Of a DNA stretch of 64,000 nt, positions 51,283 through 59,167 are shown one piece after another (within the stretch, counting starts at the first letter, position 1; every line of letters begins with the position of its first letter). The position numbers were made by a program, and so were the translations under genes. The notes under the pieces were generated by a model. It ran no database searches. It saw only the letters and a program-made list of their open reading frames with translations, and was not told where the DNA came from. This DNA comes from Selenomonadales bacterium 4137-cl (GTDB taxonomy: Bacteria; Bacillota; Negativicutes; Sporomusales; UBA7701): NCBI GenBank assembly GCA_032334055.1, contig JAUOZS010000001.1, forward strand, positions 744,001 to 808,000, in the 5' to 3' direction.

Positions 51283-52506
51283 ATGCTAAGAAAATTACTC
51301 GAACTTAAACGATTGGTATTTATGACGTTAGCCGTGTTTATTCTTACCTGGCCGACGGTGCAAGCCGGGACTATGACCGCCAAAATCGGCGACGACGAAT
51401 GGATCACAGGAACTGAGCTTTGGTATTCGCCGTCGTTTTTCGCTTCCGCCGATGAAGCTGTGCGTACGATAAAAAGCCTTGAAAACAGATATGTCGGCTG
51501 GAAAGGGTATCCCATCCGCGATGTGCAGATCGATTGGGATAGGTTGCGGGTTTACGGGGTCGAAGAAGGTACACATACATATCAGAAATGGGTTTATACC
51601 GGCGTGGGCGTGCTCGGCGGCCACAACGTCCCCGTAGTCGAACCGTACCGCTACGAGGAGACTAGTTTGGTTCCTTTTGGACAAGTAAAAGATATTTTGC
51701 TGTGGCACTACCCTAAAACATCCCGTGAGAATAAATGGGGCGTGGATATCCGGCTGTCAGGCGAGCAACAGGTTATTCTCCGCGCTAAAAGCCTTGACGA
51801 TGCCAAAAATATTGCCAATGCTATCGCCACGCTTGCTGTTGCCCAGGGGAAACGTCTGCCGGTGAAGGCAGGGCTGGGCGTCTATGCCGATCCGGCGGCT
51901 GAAGGCAAGGAGCGGGCCAATTTAAAGTGGACTCAGAACACCGGCGCCGTGGTAGCGGATGTTATCGATAATAGCCCGGCAGCCGTTGCCGGAATTCAGG
52001 TCGGCGATATTATTCTGACTTTGGGCGGTACGGAAGTTACCAACGGCCTGAAACTGCGGGAATTGCTTTCTGTATTGTCGATGGGGTCTGACAAACCGGA
52101 CTATCCAATGGACTTCTCGTTTGTGCGCAAAGGAGTGGCCGGTTCCGGACAAATCAAACTGGCGAATTCCAATTACAACATCGACCGGATCGCAAAAAAC
52201 GCAGTTCCGCCTTCGTCGGCTGCCGATAAACCCGGCTTTGGCGTGTCGGTACGCAGCGTGAACGCTGACGACGCCAAAATGCTGAACCTTTCTACAGTGC
52301 AGGGCCTGCTGGTCACCGATGTAAGGAAAAACAGCCTGGCGGAAAAAATGAATATTCAATTGAATGATGTTATCATCGAAGTCAACGGCACCACGGTAAA
52401 TACTACCGACCAACTGAAGCAAGTGCTTACAGCCGGAACAGTAGCCTCGGCAAAAGTTATCCGGGCTGGCAACCCGCTGATTTTGGAAGCGCCGATCAGT
52501 TTTTAA
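51283..52506 (+). CDS. Exported protein with two PDZ domains
   Basis: 407 residues, ATG 51283 after AGAGGGTG. Signal peptide L-V-F-M-T-L-A-V-F-I-L-T-W-P-T-V-Q-A. A central domain of about 150 residues (WYSPSFFASADEAVRTIKSL) is unrecognised. PDZ 1 spans about 200-280 (N-S-P-A-A-V-A-G-I-Q-V-G-D-I-I-L-T-L-G-G), PDZ 2 about 310-395 (K-N-S-L-A-E-K-M-N-I-Q-L-N-D-V-I-I-E-V-N-G). No protease catalytic residues are seen, so it is an adaptor. It is 40 bases after the serpin gene and probably co-transcribed. Confidence 0.85.
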   Translation: MLRKLLELKRLVFMTLAVFILTWPTVQAGTMTAKIGDDEWITGTELWYSPSFFASADEAVRTIKSLENRYVGWKGYPIRDVQIDWDRLRVYGVEEGTHTYQKWVYTGVGVLGGHNVPVVEPYRYEETSLVPFGQVKDILLWHYPKTSRENKWGVDIRLSGEQQVILRAKSLDDAKNIANAIATLAVAQGKRLPVKAGLGVYADPAAEGKERANLKWTQNTGAVVADVIDNSPAAVAGIQVGDIILTLGGTEVTNGLKLRELLSVLSMGSDKPDYPMDFSFVRKGVAGSGQIKLANSNYNIDRIAKNAVPPSSAADKPGFGVSVRSVNADDAKMLNLSTVQGLLVTDVRKNSLAEKMNIQLNDVIIEVNGTTVNTTDQLKQVLTAGTVASAKVIRAGNPLILEAPISF

Positions 52507-52658
52507 AGACAAAACAATATAAACCGATACCTTTATTTAAGACCAGCTATAAAAAGTCAAGGGATAAATGAAAAAGGCAGTAGCCATGAATGAAGTCTGA
52601 TAATAGGCAACACAAAAAGCGGACGGTGAGGCCGCCCGTGGCGAAGTACCAAAATCAA

Positions 52659-53834
52659 TCAGCAGTTAGGAACGTAAGGCTTGTTGTCGCGCAGGACAGC
52701 GTAGATGATGAACGTCAGTTTACGCGCGACAGCGCCAAGAGCTGTAAAGTGGTGTTTACCTTCAGAGCGTTTCTTTTGATAGAACACGGATAGAACCGGG
52801 TCGTGCTGTGAGGCGATGTTTGCGGCAAGCCAGATGGCTCGGCGAAGGTGAGGGGAACCGCGTTTGGACATACGGTTCTGTGTCCCGGTGAATTCACCGG
52901 ATTGGTGGACTGAAGGATCAATGCCGACGAATGCGACAAGCTTTTTCGGCTCCGAAAAACGTGAAATGCTCCCGATTTCCGAGAGGATGACCGCGCCAAG
53001 GACATTACCGACGCCTGGGCATGAGGTGATGGGTGTGTCGAGTTTGACAAGATATTGCTTTATCTCGGCCTCCAACTCAAGAAGCTGGCGTTCCAGCAGT
53101 TCAATCATCTCCAACAGCTGGCGGAGCTGCATGGTAAATGCCGCCGTTCCGATGGTAATCCCGAATGACGTCTTAGCGGCTGCACGGAGCTCATCCGCTT
53201 TCGCCGCTCCAAAGCGCCCCCGGCTGTTTTCACGAAGAATGCGGCACAGCTCGTTGGTGGGGAGCGCGAGAAGCTCTTCCGGTGTAACGACCTGAGACAA
53301 CAACTCCGTGGAGGTTTTGCCGAACATGTCCGAAAAGAAGCTCTGATACTCTGGGAATACCCGATCCATGACCCCGACAATTTTTCGTTTTTGGTCGGCG
53401 ATGTAATCCACCAAATCTGTGCGATGGCGACAAAGCTGGCGCAGGGAAAGCATATCCTCGTCAGCAAGGCTGGTATTACTGAACCGTCCAATTCGTATGG
53501 TTTCGGCAATCAAGAAACTGTCTTTTGCGTCATTCTTTGTCTTGCGGAGAAACAAATTCCGCACGGCGTCAGATTGGATTGGGTTGATGACGTTAACCTG
53601 AAATCCGGCATCGAACAGGAAGCAATAGAGCGATAACCAGTAGTGACCCGTGGCTTCCATGCCGATGACAACGACTTCCCGGTTCCTGTTATGACTTTCT
53701 ATGTAAGAAAGCAAGGACTGCGCGCCGGGCGTCGAGTTGGCAAAACGTAGCGATTTAGCGAGCAAGCGGCCATCCTGGTCGATGATAGAGGCTTCATGAT
53801 GATTTTTTCCGATGTCGACTCCGCAGATAAGCAT
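52659..53834 (-). CDS. IS110-family transposase (DEDD recombinase)
   Basis: 391 residues; start M-L-I-C-G-V-D-I-G at 53834 follows GGGGTG on the minus strand (ATG 53846 is four codons earlier). RuvC-like half: G-V-D-I-G-K (Asp), V-I-G-M-E-A-T-G (Glu), K-N-D-A-K-D-S (Asp pair). C-terminal Transposase_20 half: C-P-G-V-G-N-V-L-G-A and A-F-V-G-I-D-P-S-V-H-Q-S-G with the catalytic Ser. Full length without frameshifts, so probably active. Confidence 0.95.
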   Translation of the reverse strand: MLICGVDIGKNHHEASIIDQDGRLLAKSLRFANSTPGAQSLLSYIESHNRNREVVVIGMEATGHYWLSLYCFLFDAGFQVNVINPIQSDAVRNLFLRKTKNDAKDSFLIAETIRIGRFSNTSLADEDMLSLRQLCRHRTDLVDYIADQKRKIVGVMDRVFPEYQSFFSDMFGKTSTELLSQVVTPEELLALPTNELCRILRENSRGRFGAAKADELRAAAKTSFGITIGTAAFTMQLRQLLEMIELLERQLLELEAEIKQYLVKLDTPITSCPGVGNVLGAVILSEIGSISRFSEPKKLVAFVGIDPSVHQSGEFTGTQNRMSKRGSPHLRRAIWLAANIASQHDPVLSVFYQKKRSEGKHHFTALGAVARKLTFIIYAVLRDNKPYVPNC

Positions 53835-53846
53835 AAAACACCCCAT

Positions 53847-54050
53847 AAAAATTGATTGCGGATAATTTCCTCACAGCGCAATGCGGACTACAACCTCGTT
53901 TGACATTCGAAGAATCATCAACATCCAGCTCATTCGTAGACCACCGCAAAGGTAGAGGCGGCACCCTTTTTTACAGGCATAAAAACCCAGGAAGGTGAAG
54001 TCCGATCTCTATCCGCTGCTTGCATTGTACCCCAATAGTCACGGATGTGA
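53847..54050 (-). ncRNA. Candidate bridge RNA region of the IS110 element
   Basis: The region between the left side of the element and the transposase start is non-coding. In IS621-type IS110 elements this stretch gives a structured RNA of about 180 bases that pairs with donor and target DNA. No structure was computed here; the call rests on position and family. Confidence 0.4.
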
Positions 54051-54092
54051 CTACTTAGAATACAAACATTATTATACGAGGAAGGTGAGAAA

Positions 54093-54512
54093 ATGAAAGC
54101 CAAAATCTCGCTGATTTTATCGCTGATTGCGCTGACCCTTTTCTTATCTGCCGGGCCGGCGTTTGCGGCGAGTAAATGGATCTATGTGGGAACGCTTACC
54201 CTGGCATCAGGGGACAGCCGGGTTGATTATGTCGATGTTGAAAATGTTTTTAAAAATGAGGAAAACAAAGGGGTTGTTTTTTGGGTGATGAGCGAAATGA
54301 AAAGCTCCAGATCAACTAATACACTCCGTAAATTAACTAAATATCTTACAAGAGCGAACGACAGTGCCACGAAAACGCTGGAGTGGCACGTATATGATCA
54401 GGATAAGGGGGAATTTATGCGGTCGCTTGAACCTGCGAAAAACTGGGATTATCCAGAGGATTTTTCGCTGCTTGCCGAGGCTATCGACATTGCCTGGAAC
54501 AACGCCAAGTGA
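54093..54512 (+). CDS. Small secreted protein, unknown
   Basis: 139 residues, ATG 54093 after GAGGAAGGTGA. Clear signal peptide (L-I-L-S-L-I-A-L-T-L-F-L-S-A-G-P-A-F-A-A). The mature part starts W-I-Y-V-G-T-L-T-L-A-S-G-D-S-R-V-D-Y-V-D-V-E, resembling surface-adhesin-like small periplasmic proteins of Negativicutes and Proteobacteria. Function unknown. Confidence 0.75.
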   Translation: MKAKISLILSLIALTLFLSAGPAFAASKWIYVGTLTLASGDSRVDYVDVENVFKNEENKGVVFWVMSEMKSSRSTNTLRKLTKYLTRANDSATKTLEWHVYDQDKGEFMRSLEPAKNWDYPEDFSLLAEAIDIAWNNAK

Positions 54513-54537
54513 CGCTATAAGAAGAGGAGCGATAAGT

Positions 54538-54645
54538 ATGAAGCGCCTGAGGGCGCTGTAGAGTTAATTTATAATCCCGGGACAATTGCCGAATGCGTTA
54601 AAACAAGTAAATACTTTATCTTTCCACGGCTAAAGACGCAAAATA
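54538..54645 (+). pseudogene. Internally deleted paralogue of the next gene
   Basis: Begins ATG AAG CGC like the following gene (ATG AAA CGG) and its 3' part (54568-54645) aligns with the end of that gene at 55022-55100: GAATGCG-AAAACAAGT-ACTTTAT is shared. The centre is missing and the frame is broken, so it is a scar of a tandem duplication. Confidence 0.55.
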
Positions 54646-54667
54646 AAGACGGAAAGGATGGAAAATT

Positions 54668-55100
54668 ATGAAACGGATATGGGTGTCAGCGTTTTTATTT
54701 GTTTTCCTTTTAGCCTTCGGTCAATTGTCAGCTAGGGCCAATTGGAGCGATCACTTCAGTTCGCCGCAGATTATTGGGCCGGGAACAAGCGTTACATCCG
54801 GGCAGGTTCTGGATACACTGACGCCGGAGTTTGCCTTTAAAGGGGGTAGGATCTGTCAGTTTTATTTATATCTTCGAAGATAATTCCCCGCTTACTTTGG
54901 CGGAAGAAGTGTCTCAAAAACGCAATCCAATTTTTGTTTGCCGGGCGCTGTCCACTTCGCTCAAAATTCCCGAAGGTGTTCTAAAACCGGGAAATAGTTA
55001 TTACTGGTATGTAAAATCAATTCATAATCTGGGAACAAAAAGCGAATGCGCCAAAACAAGTGAAACACTTTATTTCGCTACTGCCAACGATGCCAAGTAG
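54668..55100 (+). pseudogene. Frameshifted secreted protein with fibronectin-like domain
   Basis: ATG 54668 encodes a signal peptide (V-S-A-F-L-F-V-F-L-L-A-F-G-Q-L-S-A-R-A) and a start L-T-P-E-F-A-F-K-G; the frame stops at 54883. One base fewer in the G run at 54842-54846 restores V-G-S-V-S-F-I-Y-I-F-E-D ... Y-Y-W-Y-V-K-S-I through to 55100. So an extra G broke it, or a homopolymer sequencing error exists. The intact protein would have 144 residues. Confidence 0.65.
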
Positions 55101-55112
55101 AAGATTGAAATT

Positions 55113-55139
55113 ACCGGTGTGGTGCCGGTGTTTTCTTTT
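55113..55139 (+). terminator. Possible terminator after the frameshifted gene
   Basis: ACCGG and CCGGT pair around a TGTGGTG loop and are followed by a T-rich tract (TGTTTTCTTTT). The stem is only five bases. Confidence 0.4.
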
Positions 55140-55213
55140 AATCCGTTTTGACCGCTCAATGCACGTTGAGTCGGTAGTTTGGCTGCAAAGAAAACATGAC
55201 TGATGAAGTCAGA

Positions 55214-55245
55214 AAATGCCCGTTGCCGGAAGGTAACGGGCATTT
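55214..55245 (-). terminator. Hairpin, probable minus-strand terminator
   Basis: AAATGCCCGTTGCC and GGTAACGGGCATTT form a 14-bp stem (one G-T) with GGAA loop; on the minus strand it ends in TTTT and follows a stop codon. Confidence 0.5.
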
Positions 55246-55451
55246 AAAAAATTTTCGGCAGGCCTTCCGTATGGTTGAGCTTTCGTAAGGCTTTAAATTT
55301 TTGCTGATTTCCCGCACTTTCTTTTCCGGTATTTGCAAGACCAGCAGTACTTTTACAAACTGGCAAGCTCTCTCAAGTAATATTCAGGGAGGTTCGCCTG
55401 GTTGGGATCGCCTATATCGGGCAATGCTGGAAAATTTGCTGATGAAAAAGC

Positions 55452-55487
55452 AAACTCTCTTTGTGATAAACCAAAGAGAGTTTTTTT
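55452..55487. terminator. Bidirectional terminator
   Basis: AAACTCTCTTTG and CAAAGAGAGTTT form a perfect 12-bp stem with an 8-base loop; T runs follow on the plus strand and GCTTTTTC on the minus strand. On the minus strand it directly follows the monooxygenase pseudogene. Confidence 0.7.
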
Positions 55488-55510
55488 GGCATAAGCCCTT
55501 CCGTTGGTTG

Positions 55511-55828
55511 CTATATCTCGATCTTGGCACCGAGAATTTTGGTCAGCGTGCTCAGCCATTGGGGGTGGTCCCACCAGCCTCTGTGCTTCCGTGTTCTGTT
55601 TGAAGGTCAGGAAATGCGGCGACACCATATGGTTCTGCCATATCTGCCTGCTCTCCCGGCTTTCGTAAATCAGGAAGGGGCGGAATCATCGATGGAGGTG
55701 TGCAGCCGGTACTCCAGGCAACCTTCCTCGGCACGTGTGGCGTCCACCAGGCCGACGAGTTCCCGCTGCACCTTTTTCTCCGCTCCGGGCAGGCTTTTAA
55801 CCGTTGCTACGATCGTAAGCTTAGACAA
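55511..55828 (-). pseudogene. Decayed antibiotic biosynthesis monooxygenase (ABM) domain gene
   Basis: From TTG 55828 (after GGGGGTG) the frame reads L-T-I-V-A-T-V-K-S-L-P-G-A-E-K-K-V-Q-R-E-L and T-R-A-E-E-G-C-L-E-Y-R-L-H, an ABM domain start. It breaks in a C-rich run near 55677, continues in another frame as F-L-I-Y-E-S ... Q-N-H-M-V-S-P-H-F, and breaks again near 55565 before W-L-S-T-L-T-K-I-L-G-A-K-I-E-I-stop. Two frameshifts in homopolymers indicate a pseudogene. It lies downstream of the nitroreductase gene as in an operon. Confidence 0.75.
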
Positions 55829-55852
55829 AGTAAACACCCCCAATCCGGTCAA

Positions 55853-56350
55853 TTACCATGTGTCGTAATGGACCCGGCTTCGGTCATACCGGTTGCCGGC
55901 TTCGGGAAATTCGTCGGGATAACCGATGGAGACGACGGAAAACGGCGTGATCGCCGCCGGCAGCTTCAGCAGTTGCTTAATCTCCTGCACGTTCTGCCGG
56001 GGATGGACACCCAGCCACACCCCGCCCAATCCATTAGCGACGGCGGCGGTAAGGATATTTTCTGTCGCTGCCGCGCAGTCTTGCACCCAGTAGTGTTTGA
56101 AATCTCCCAATTCCTCGGTTGCACAAACCACGATAGCCAGCGGAGCTTGGTTCAACATGAAAGCGTAAGGATGAACTTCGGCGATAGACGCCAGGATGTT
56201 CCGGTCCCTCACGACTACGAAATGCCACGGCTGCTGGTTGGCTGCGCTGGGGGCGGACATTGCCGCGTGCAGCAGGTCGCGGACGATTTCGTCGGCTACC
56301 GGTTGCGACGTGTATTTGCGGATACTCTTTCTCTTTAACAGTGATTCCAT
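55853..56350 (-). CDS. Nitroreductase-family FMN flavoprotein
   Basis: 165 residues, minus-strand ATG preceded by AAAGGAGAAA. R-K-S-I-R-K-Y-T-S-Q-P-V (FMN-binding Arg), S-A-P-S-A-A-N-Q-Q-P-W-H-F, and L-G-G-V-W-L-G-V-H-P are family signatures. It reduces nitro compounds or quinones with NAD(P)H; the substrate cannot be told. Divergent from the HxlR regulator, which probably controls it through the palindrome in the shared promoter region. Confidence 0.92.
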   Translation of the reverse strand: MESLLKRKSIRKYTSQPVADEIVRDLLHAAMSAPSAANQQPWHFVVVRDRNILASIAEVHPYAFMLNQAPLAIVVCATEELGDFKHYWVQDCAAATENILTAAVANGLGGVWLGVHPRQNVQEIKQLLKLPAAITPFSVVSIGYPDEFPEAGNRYDRSRVHYDTW

Positions 56351-56371
56351 ACGTTTCTCCTTTTTGATTTG

Positions 56372-56425
56372 ATTAACAAAGCGCTTTGTTAATGCTATAA
56401 TATTACTGTATTATTCCAGCGGCAA
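56372..56425. promoter_or_regulatory. Divergent promoters with palindromic HxlR operator
   Basis: A perfect 22-bp palindrome (ATTAACAAAGC/GCTTTGTTAAT, 56372-56393) overlaps the plus-strand promoter: -35 TTAACA at 56373-56378, 17-base spacer, -10 TATAAT at 56396-56401. The minus-strand promoter for the nitroreductase has -35 TTGCCG (56420-56425), 17-base spacer and -10 TATTAT (56397-56402). A second dyad TGCAC-N6-GTGCA lies nearby at about 56430-56445. Confidence 0.75.
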
Positions 56426-56483
56426 GTATGCACTAATTTGTGCAGTAGTATTATTATGGGAACCATGGAAAGCGGGGCTAGCG

Positions 56484-56858
56484 ATGATAAAGCACCTAAA
56501 GGCAAAGTACGACGAGGGGAAGTTCGCCTGCGAAGTGGAACTGGTCCTGTCTGTCATGGGCGGCAAGTGGAAACCAATAATACTGTGGCATCTGGGGCAG
56601 AGCGGCACTCTTCGCTATGGGCAGCTGAAAAGATGCATAAAAAAAATAACTCCCAAAATACTGATTCAACAGCTCCGGGAACTGGAACAAGACGGCATAG
56701 TGGCTAGAAAAGAATATCACCAGATTCCGCCGAAGGTTGAGTACTCCCTCACATCCGAGGGGGAGGAACTGATTCCGATCCTCACGGTGCTGTGCGAGTG
56801 GGGTAAAAAGCGCATCCTCGGCGAGGAACCGGCTTCGTCATGCAATGCGATAGTGTGA
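56484..56858 (+). CDS. HxlR-family transcriptional regulator
   Basis: 124 residues. [22 protein letters not shown] (Cys 16 and the winged-helix core), L-R-Y-G-Q-L-K-R and [21 protein letters not shown] are classic HxlR. The N-terminal Cys may sense electrophiles or redox state, as in the YodB/HypR members. It should bind the palindrome upstream and control both itself and the nitroreductase. Confidence 0.93.
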   Translation: MIKHLKAKYDEGKFACEVELVLSVMGGKWKPIILWHLGQSGTLRYGQLKRCIKKITPKILIQQLRELEQDGIVARKEYHQIPPKVEYSLTSEGEELIPILTVLCEWGKKRILGEEPASSCNAIV

Positions 56859-57190
56859 GCGAGGATACAGATAACAAACTGACTTTGCGAGGGTTATGGC
56901 CGCAAACTGTAGATTATTTTCTTCACCCGTTCGCGCTCCTCGAAGAACATTGAGTGCGTGGCGTTGATAGAACGGGAGTGGTTGGCTTCGAAAGGTTTGC
57001 GGGCATTTAGGAAATTTGAAGAGTGCTCCGTCCCGTGAGATATGGGGACGAAGCACTCTTTAGTTTGGCTGCGAGCCTCTCGCCGGAGGCGGGGCTGACG
57101 GAGAAGCCGGAGCGGCTAGGCGCATTGGCACGACTAGGCGCTTGGTTTCATATTATAATAAAAGCGGATTTGGCCTCGTAAGGAGGAAAA
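56859..57190. other. Intergenic gap with minus-strand gene-end remnant
   Basis: A minus-strand frame from about 57020 down to a stop at 56894 reads F-L-N-A-R-K-P-F-E-A-N-H-S-R and T-H-S-M-F-F-E-E-R-E-R-V-K-K-I-I-Y-S-L-R-P, which looks protein-like but has no start or known family; a gene-end remnant is possible. A hairpin follows at 57019-57060. The rest up to 57190 holds only the ribosome site (GGAGG) of the next gene. Confidence 0.35.
57019..57060. terminator. Hairpin in the HxlR-flavoprotein gap
   Basis: AAGAGTGCT-CGTCCC and GGGACG-AGCACTCTT pair with one mismatch and a loop of about ten bases. T tracts are poor on both strands. Confidence 0.5.
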
Positions 57191-57796
57191 ATGAAAGTAA
57201 TTGCTTTTAACGGCAGCCCCCGCAAGGAGGGCAATACCTATTACGCGATGAGCCTTGTCGGCGAAGAGTTGCTGCGGGAAGGAATCGGATTTGAGGTCGT
57301 TCAGGTCGGCGATCAGTGTGTGAGAGGCTGCATGGCTTGCAAAAGGTGCATAGTGAATCAAAACGAACGCTGTGTTATTTGTTCCGACGATGTAAATGAC
57401 TGGATTCAAAGGATGAAAAGAGCCGACGGCGTACTGCTAGGATCGCCGACATATTACGGCGGCGTTGCGGGACCGATGAAGTGCTTTCTGGACAGAGCCT
57501 TTTACGTTATCGGCGCCAATCAGTCGCTGACTCTGCTTATGTGGTATAAAGTCTGGGCGGCGGTGGCGGCTATGGGACGGGCCGGAGGGGTTGCGGTCTA
57601 TGACAATCTTAGCCGCTACTTTAGCGGTTACAAATGGGTTTGCCCAATGCCAACTGGTTTTCCTGTGATTTTTGGCGATGAGCCTGGTGACGCTAAAAAA
57701 GACGCTCGTGGAATCCAAGTCATGCGGATATTGGGTAAAAGCATGGCTTGCCTGCTAAAAGAAGTATCAGCAGCGGTGGAAGGACGGCCAGGATAG
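57191..57796 (+). CDS. Iron-sulfur flavoprotein (NADPH-dependent FMN reductase fold)
   Basis: 201 residues, ATG 57191 after AAGGAGG. F-N-G-S-P-R-K-E-G-N-T-Y is the FMN phosphate loop; C-V-R-G-C-M-A-C-K-R-C (43-52) is the compact Cys motif of iron-sulfur flavoproteins (Isf), and G-S-P-T-Y-Y-G-G-V-A-G-P-M-K is the flavin-binding turn. In anaerobes these proteins reduce O2, H2O2 or quinone-like compounds. Single gene; no operon partner. Confidence 0.92.
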   Translation: MKVIAFNGSPRKEGNTYYAMSLVGEELLREGIGFEVVQVGDQCVRGCMACKRCIVNQNERCVICSDDVNDWIQRMKRADGVLLGSPTYYGGVAGPMKCFLDRAFYVIGANQSLTLLMWYKVWAAVAAMGRAGGVAVYDNLSRYFSGYKWVCPMPTGFPVIFGDEPGDAKKDARGIQVMRILGKSMACLLKEVSAAVEGRPG

Positions 57797-57963
57797 CAGA
57801 CCCAGTTGATAAGGCTATAAGCAAGCGGGAATGCGCTTGGGCCGATGTGTCGCTGCTTCCGGAGTTGTCGCGAATATTTGGTGTCGACATTGAAGAAATA
57901 CTGTCCGGGGAAATGACAGTAAACGCCCCATTAGGTGTATGTATTACTTACCCTTTAGGCTAA
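57797..57963 (+). pseudogene. Remnant of an XRE-family regulator
   Basis: The DNA reads V-D-K-A-I-S-K-R-E-C-A-W-A-D-V-S-L-L-P-E-L-S and F-G-V-D-I-E-E-I-L-S-G, the second half of a helix-turn-helix XRE domain (usual K-A-V-S-K-W-E-x-G ... D-I-S-L-L-P-x-L-S). The first helices are missing and the frame merely runs on from the flavoprotein gene, so it is a truncated scar. Confidence 0.65.
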
Positions 57964-58139
57964 GCTGGAACCCCCTGATGGTTGAAAAAACGGCCGCCGC
58001 CCCATAGAACGCAGCCAACATGTTCCACCTCTGGGAGCGCTTTAAAGCCATGTTCAGACCCTCTTCTCATTAGGAATCTCTCGTTTTGTATATTATGCTA
58101 TGCTAAACAGGATAAGTCGGTAACTCATATCAGAATAAG

Positions 58140-58170
58140 AAGGGAGAGACCGGTTAACGGTCTCTCCCTT
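58140..58170 (-). terminator. Terminator of the zinc-finger protein gene
   Basis: AAGGGAGAGACCG and CGGTCTCTCCCTT form a perfect 13-bp stem with loop GTTAA; the gene's stop codon lies in the loop. T tract on the minus strand is weak. Confidence 0.6.
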
Positions 58171-58834
58171 CTTCCATTTCCGCTGCTTCTTTCTCGTTCC
58201 GGGGGCTACGGGTATGGCCGGTGTCGTCCGGGATGGAATCCGCCAGATCCACGATACCCTCGTGCTCGTTGCTATTGGGCCAAAGCGCCTTGTAATTGTA
58301 AGTGCCCGGGATGTCCTGGGGAGTGTCCGAGCTTCCCCATCTAAGGACTGCCTGAAGAGCGTCCTCGCCGTCGAAACCGACGAAATCCGACTGCACAGTA
58401 TCCAGGAATGTCCGATGAAAAGGGGGCGCAAGGATTTCTTCTTCCAAAGGGCGGGGAGTGGGGTCGCCGTTACCGTCGGTTTCCTGCTGACAACAAATGC
58501 AAAGGGAAGCCCACGGGACCGCGTCCAGCCGTTCCCGGCCGATGGCGCGGCCACATTTCTCGCAGGTCCCGTAAGTGCCGGCGGCCATTTTGTCGAGCGC
58601 CGTTTCGACCCGCTCTAGAAGGATATGCTCGTTGTCGCGGAGGGCCACGTCCTTGCTGCGTTCGAACATAACGTCGCCGAGATCGGCGGGATGGTTGTCA
58701 TACATTGACAGTTCTCCCACCGAGTCGGACATCGTATCGCCGATGCCTGTTTCTTCCAGGCGGCTTATCATATGCGTCAGCTTATCCTTTTCGGCAAGAA
58801 GTTTTTCCCTGGTTTTTTCCATGCTGTTTTCCAC
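58154..58834 (-). CDS. TraR/DksA-type zinc-finger protein, YteA family
   Basis: About 226 residues from GTG 58834 (GGGGAGGG upstream on its strand); the longer frame to 58906 lacks a ribosome site. An N-terminal coiled coil, then E-L-S-x-Y-D-N-H-P-A-D-x-G ... F-E-R-S-K-D-x-A-L, and the C4 zinc finger C-E-K-C-G-R-A-I ... C-I-C-C. This is the YteA family known in spore formers, related to DksA, and thought to contact RNA polymerase. The C-terminal part has D-F-V-G-F-D-G-E-D-A-L-Q-A-V-L-R-W-G-S-S-D-T-P-Q, typical of that group. Confidence 0.92.
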   Translation of the reverse strand: MENSMEKTREKLLAEKDKLTHMISRLEETGIGDTMSDSVGELSMYDNHPADLGDVMFERSKDVALRDNEHILLERVETALDKMAAGTYGTCEKCGRAIGRERLDAVPWASLCICCQQETDGNGDPTPRPLEEEILAPPFHRTFLDTVQSDFVGFDGEDALQAVLRWGSSDTPQDIPGTYNYKALWPNSNEHEGIVDLADSIPDDTGHTRSPRNEKEAAEMEEGRDR

Positions 58835-58954
58835 AAAAGCATCCCTCCCCGAGGTTAGCATGCTTAAAAAGCTGCCGCGCAATAAGTGGCATTTTCTATC
58901 AGGCATGTCTTGTATGCGGCCGCAGAAACTAGGCTTAGAAAAGGGGGGACGACA

Positions 58955-59065
58955 ATGACAGACGAAAAGCGCATCGCCGATGCCAGAGTAAACTATCCGG
59001 TAAAACAGGGGACGAAGGTCACGGCGACGCCCGGGCTGCCGAGCGAGAGGCCAAAGCCGAAGTAG
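58955..59065 (+). CDS. Small hypothetical protein
   Basis: 36 residues, ATG 58955, nine bases after AAGGGGGGA. Polar, Lys/Pro-rich, no domain. The good ribosome site is the only evidence of coding. Confidence 0.4.
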   Translation: MTDEKRIADARVNYPVKQGTKVTATPGLPSERPKPK

Positions 59066-59167
59066 TTATCTGTAGGCAAAAAGAACAGGATTTTCAACGC
59101 ATTATCAAAGAAGCGGATGACCAAGCTATAATCAGGTTCAATTATGTATCACGAGGAGGGCGAAGCG

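Larger units (their letters stand above)
52560..54050 (-). mobile_element. IS110-family insertion sequence (ends unresolved)
   Basis: A single intact IS110-type transposase gene with non-coding flanks. IS110 elements lack terminal inverted repeats and have variable ends, so the boundaries given are approximate. The 200-plus bases upstream of the transposase on its strand are non-coding, as expected for an element encoding a guide (bridge) RNA. It separates the PDZ gene from the secreted-protein genes. Confidence 0.7.
55101..55510. other. Gene-poor gap with minus-strand remnant and hairpins
   Basis: Three hairpins lie here (described separately). On the minus strand a frame from about 55390 to 55245 reads G-L-A-N-T-G-K-E-S-A-G-N-Q-Q-K-F-K and L-R-K-L-N-H-T-E-G-L-P-K-I-F and stops inside the hairpin at 55214-55245; this looks like the end of a degraded gene. 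I do not recognise it. No other feature. Confidence 0.4.

Noticed and set aside
55700..56338. 212-residue plus-strand open frame
   Set aside because: Antisense of the nitroreductase gene, which has complete family motifs.
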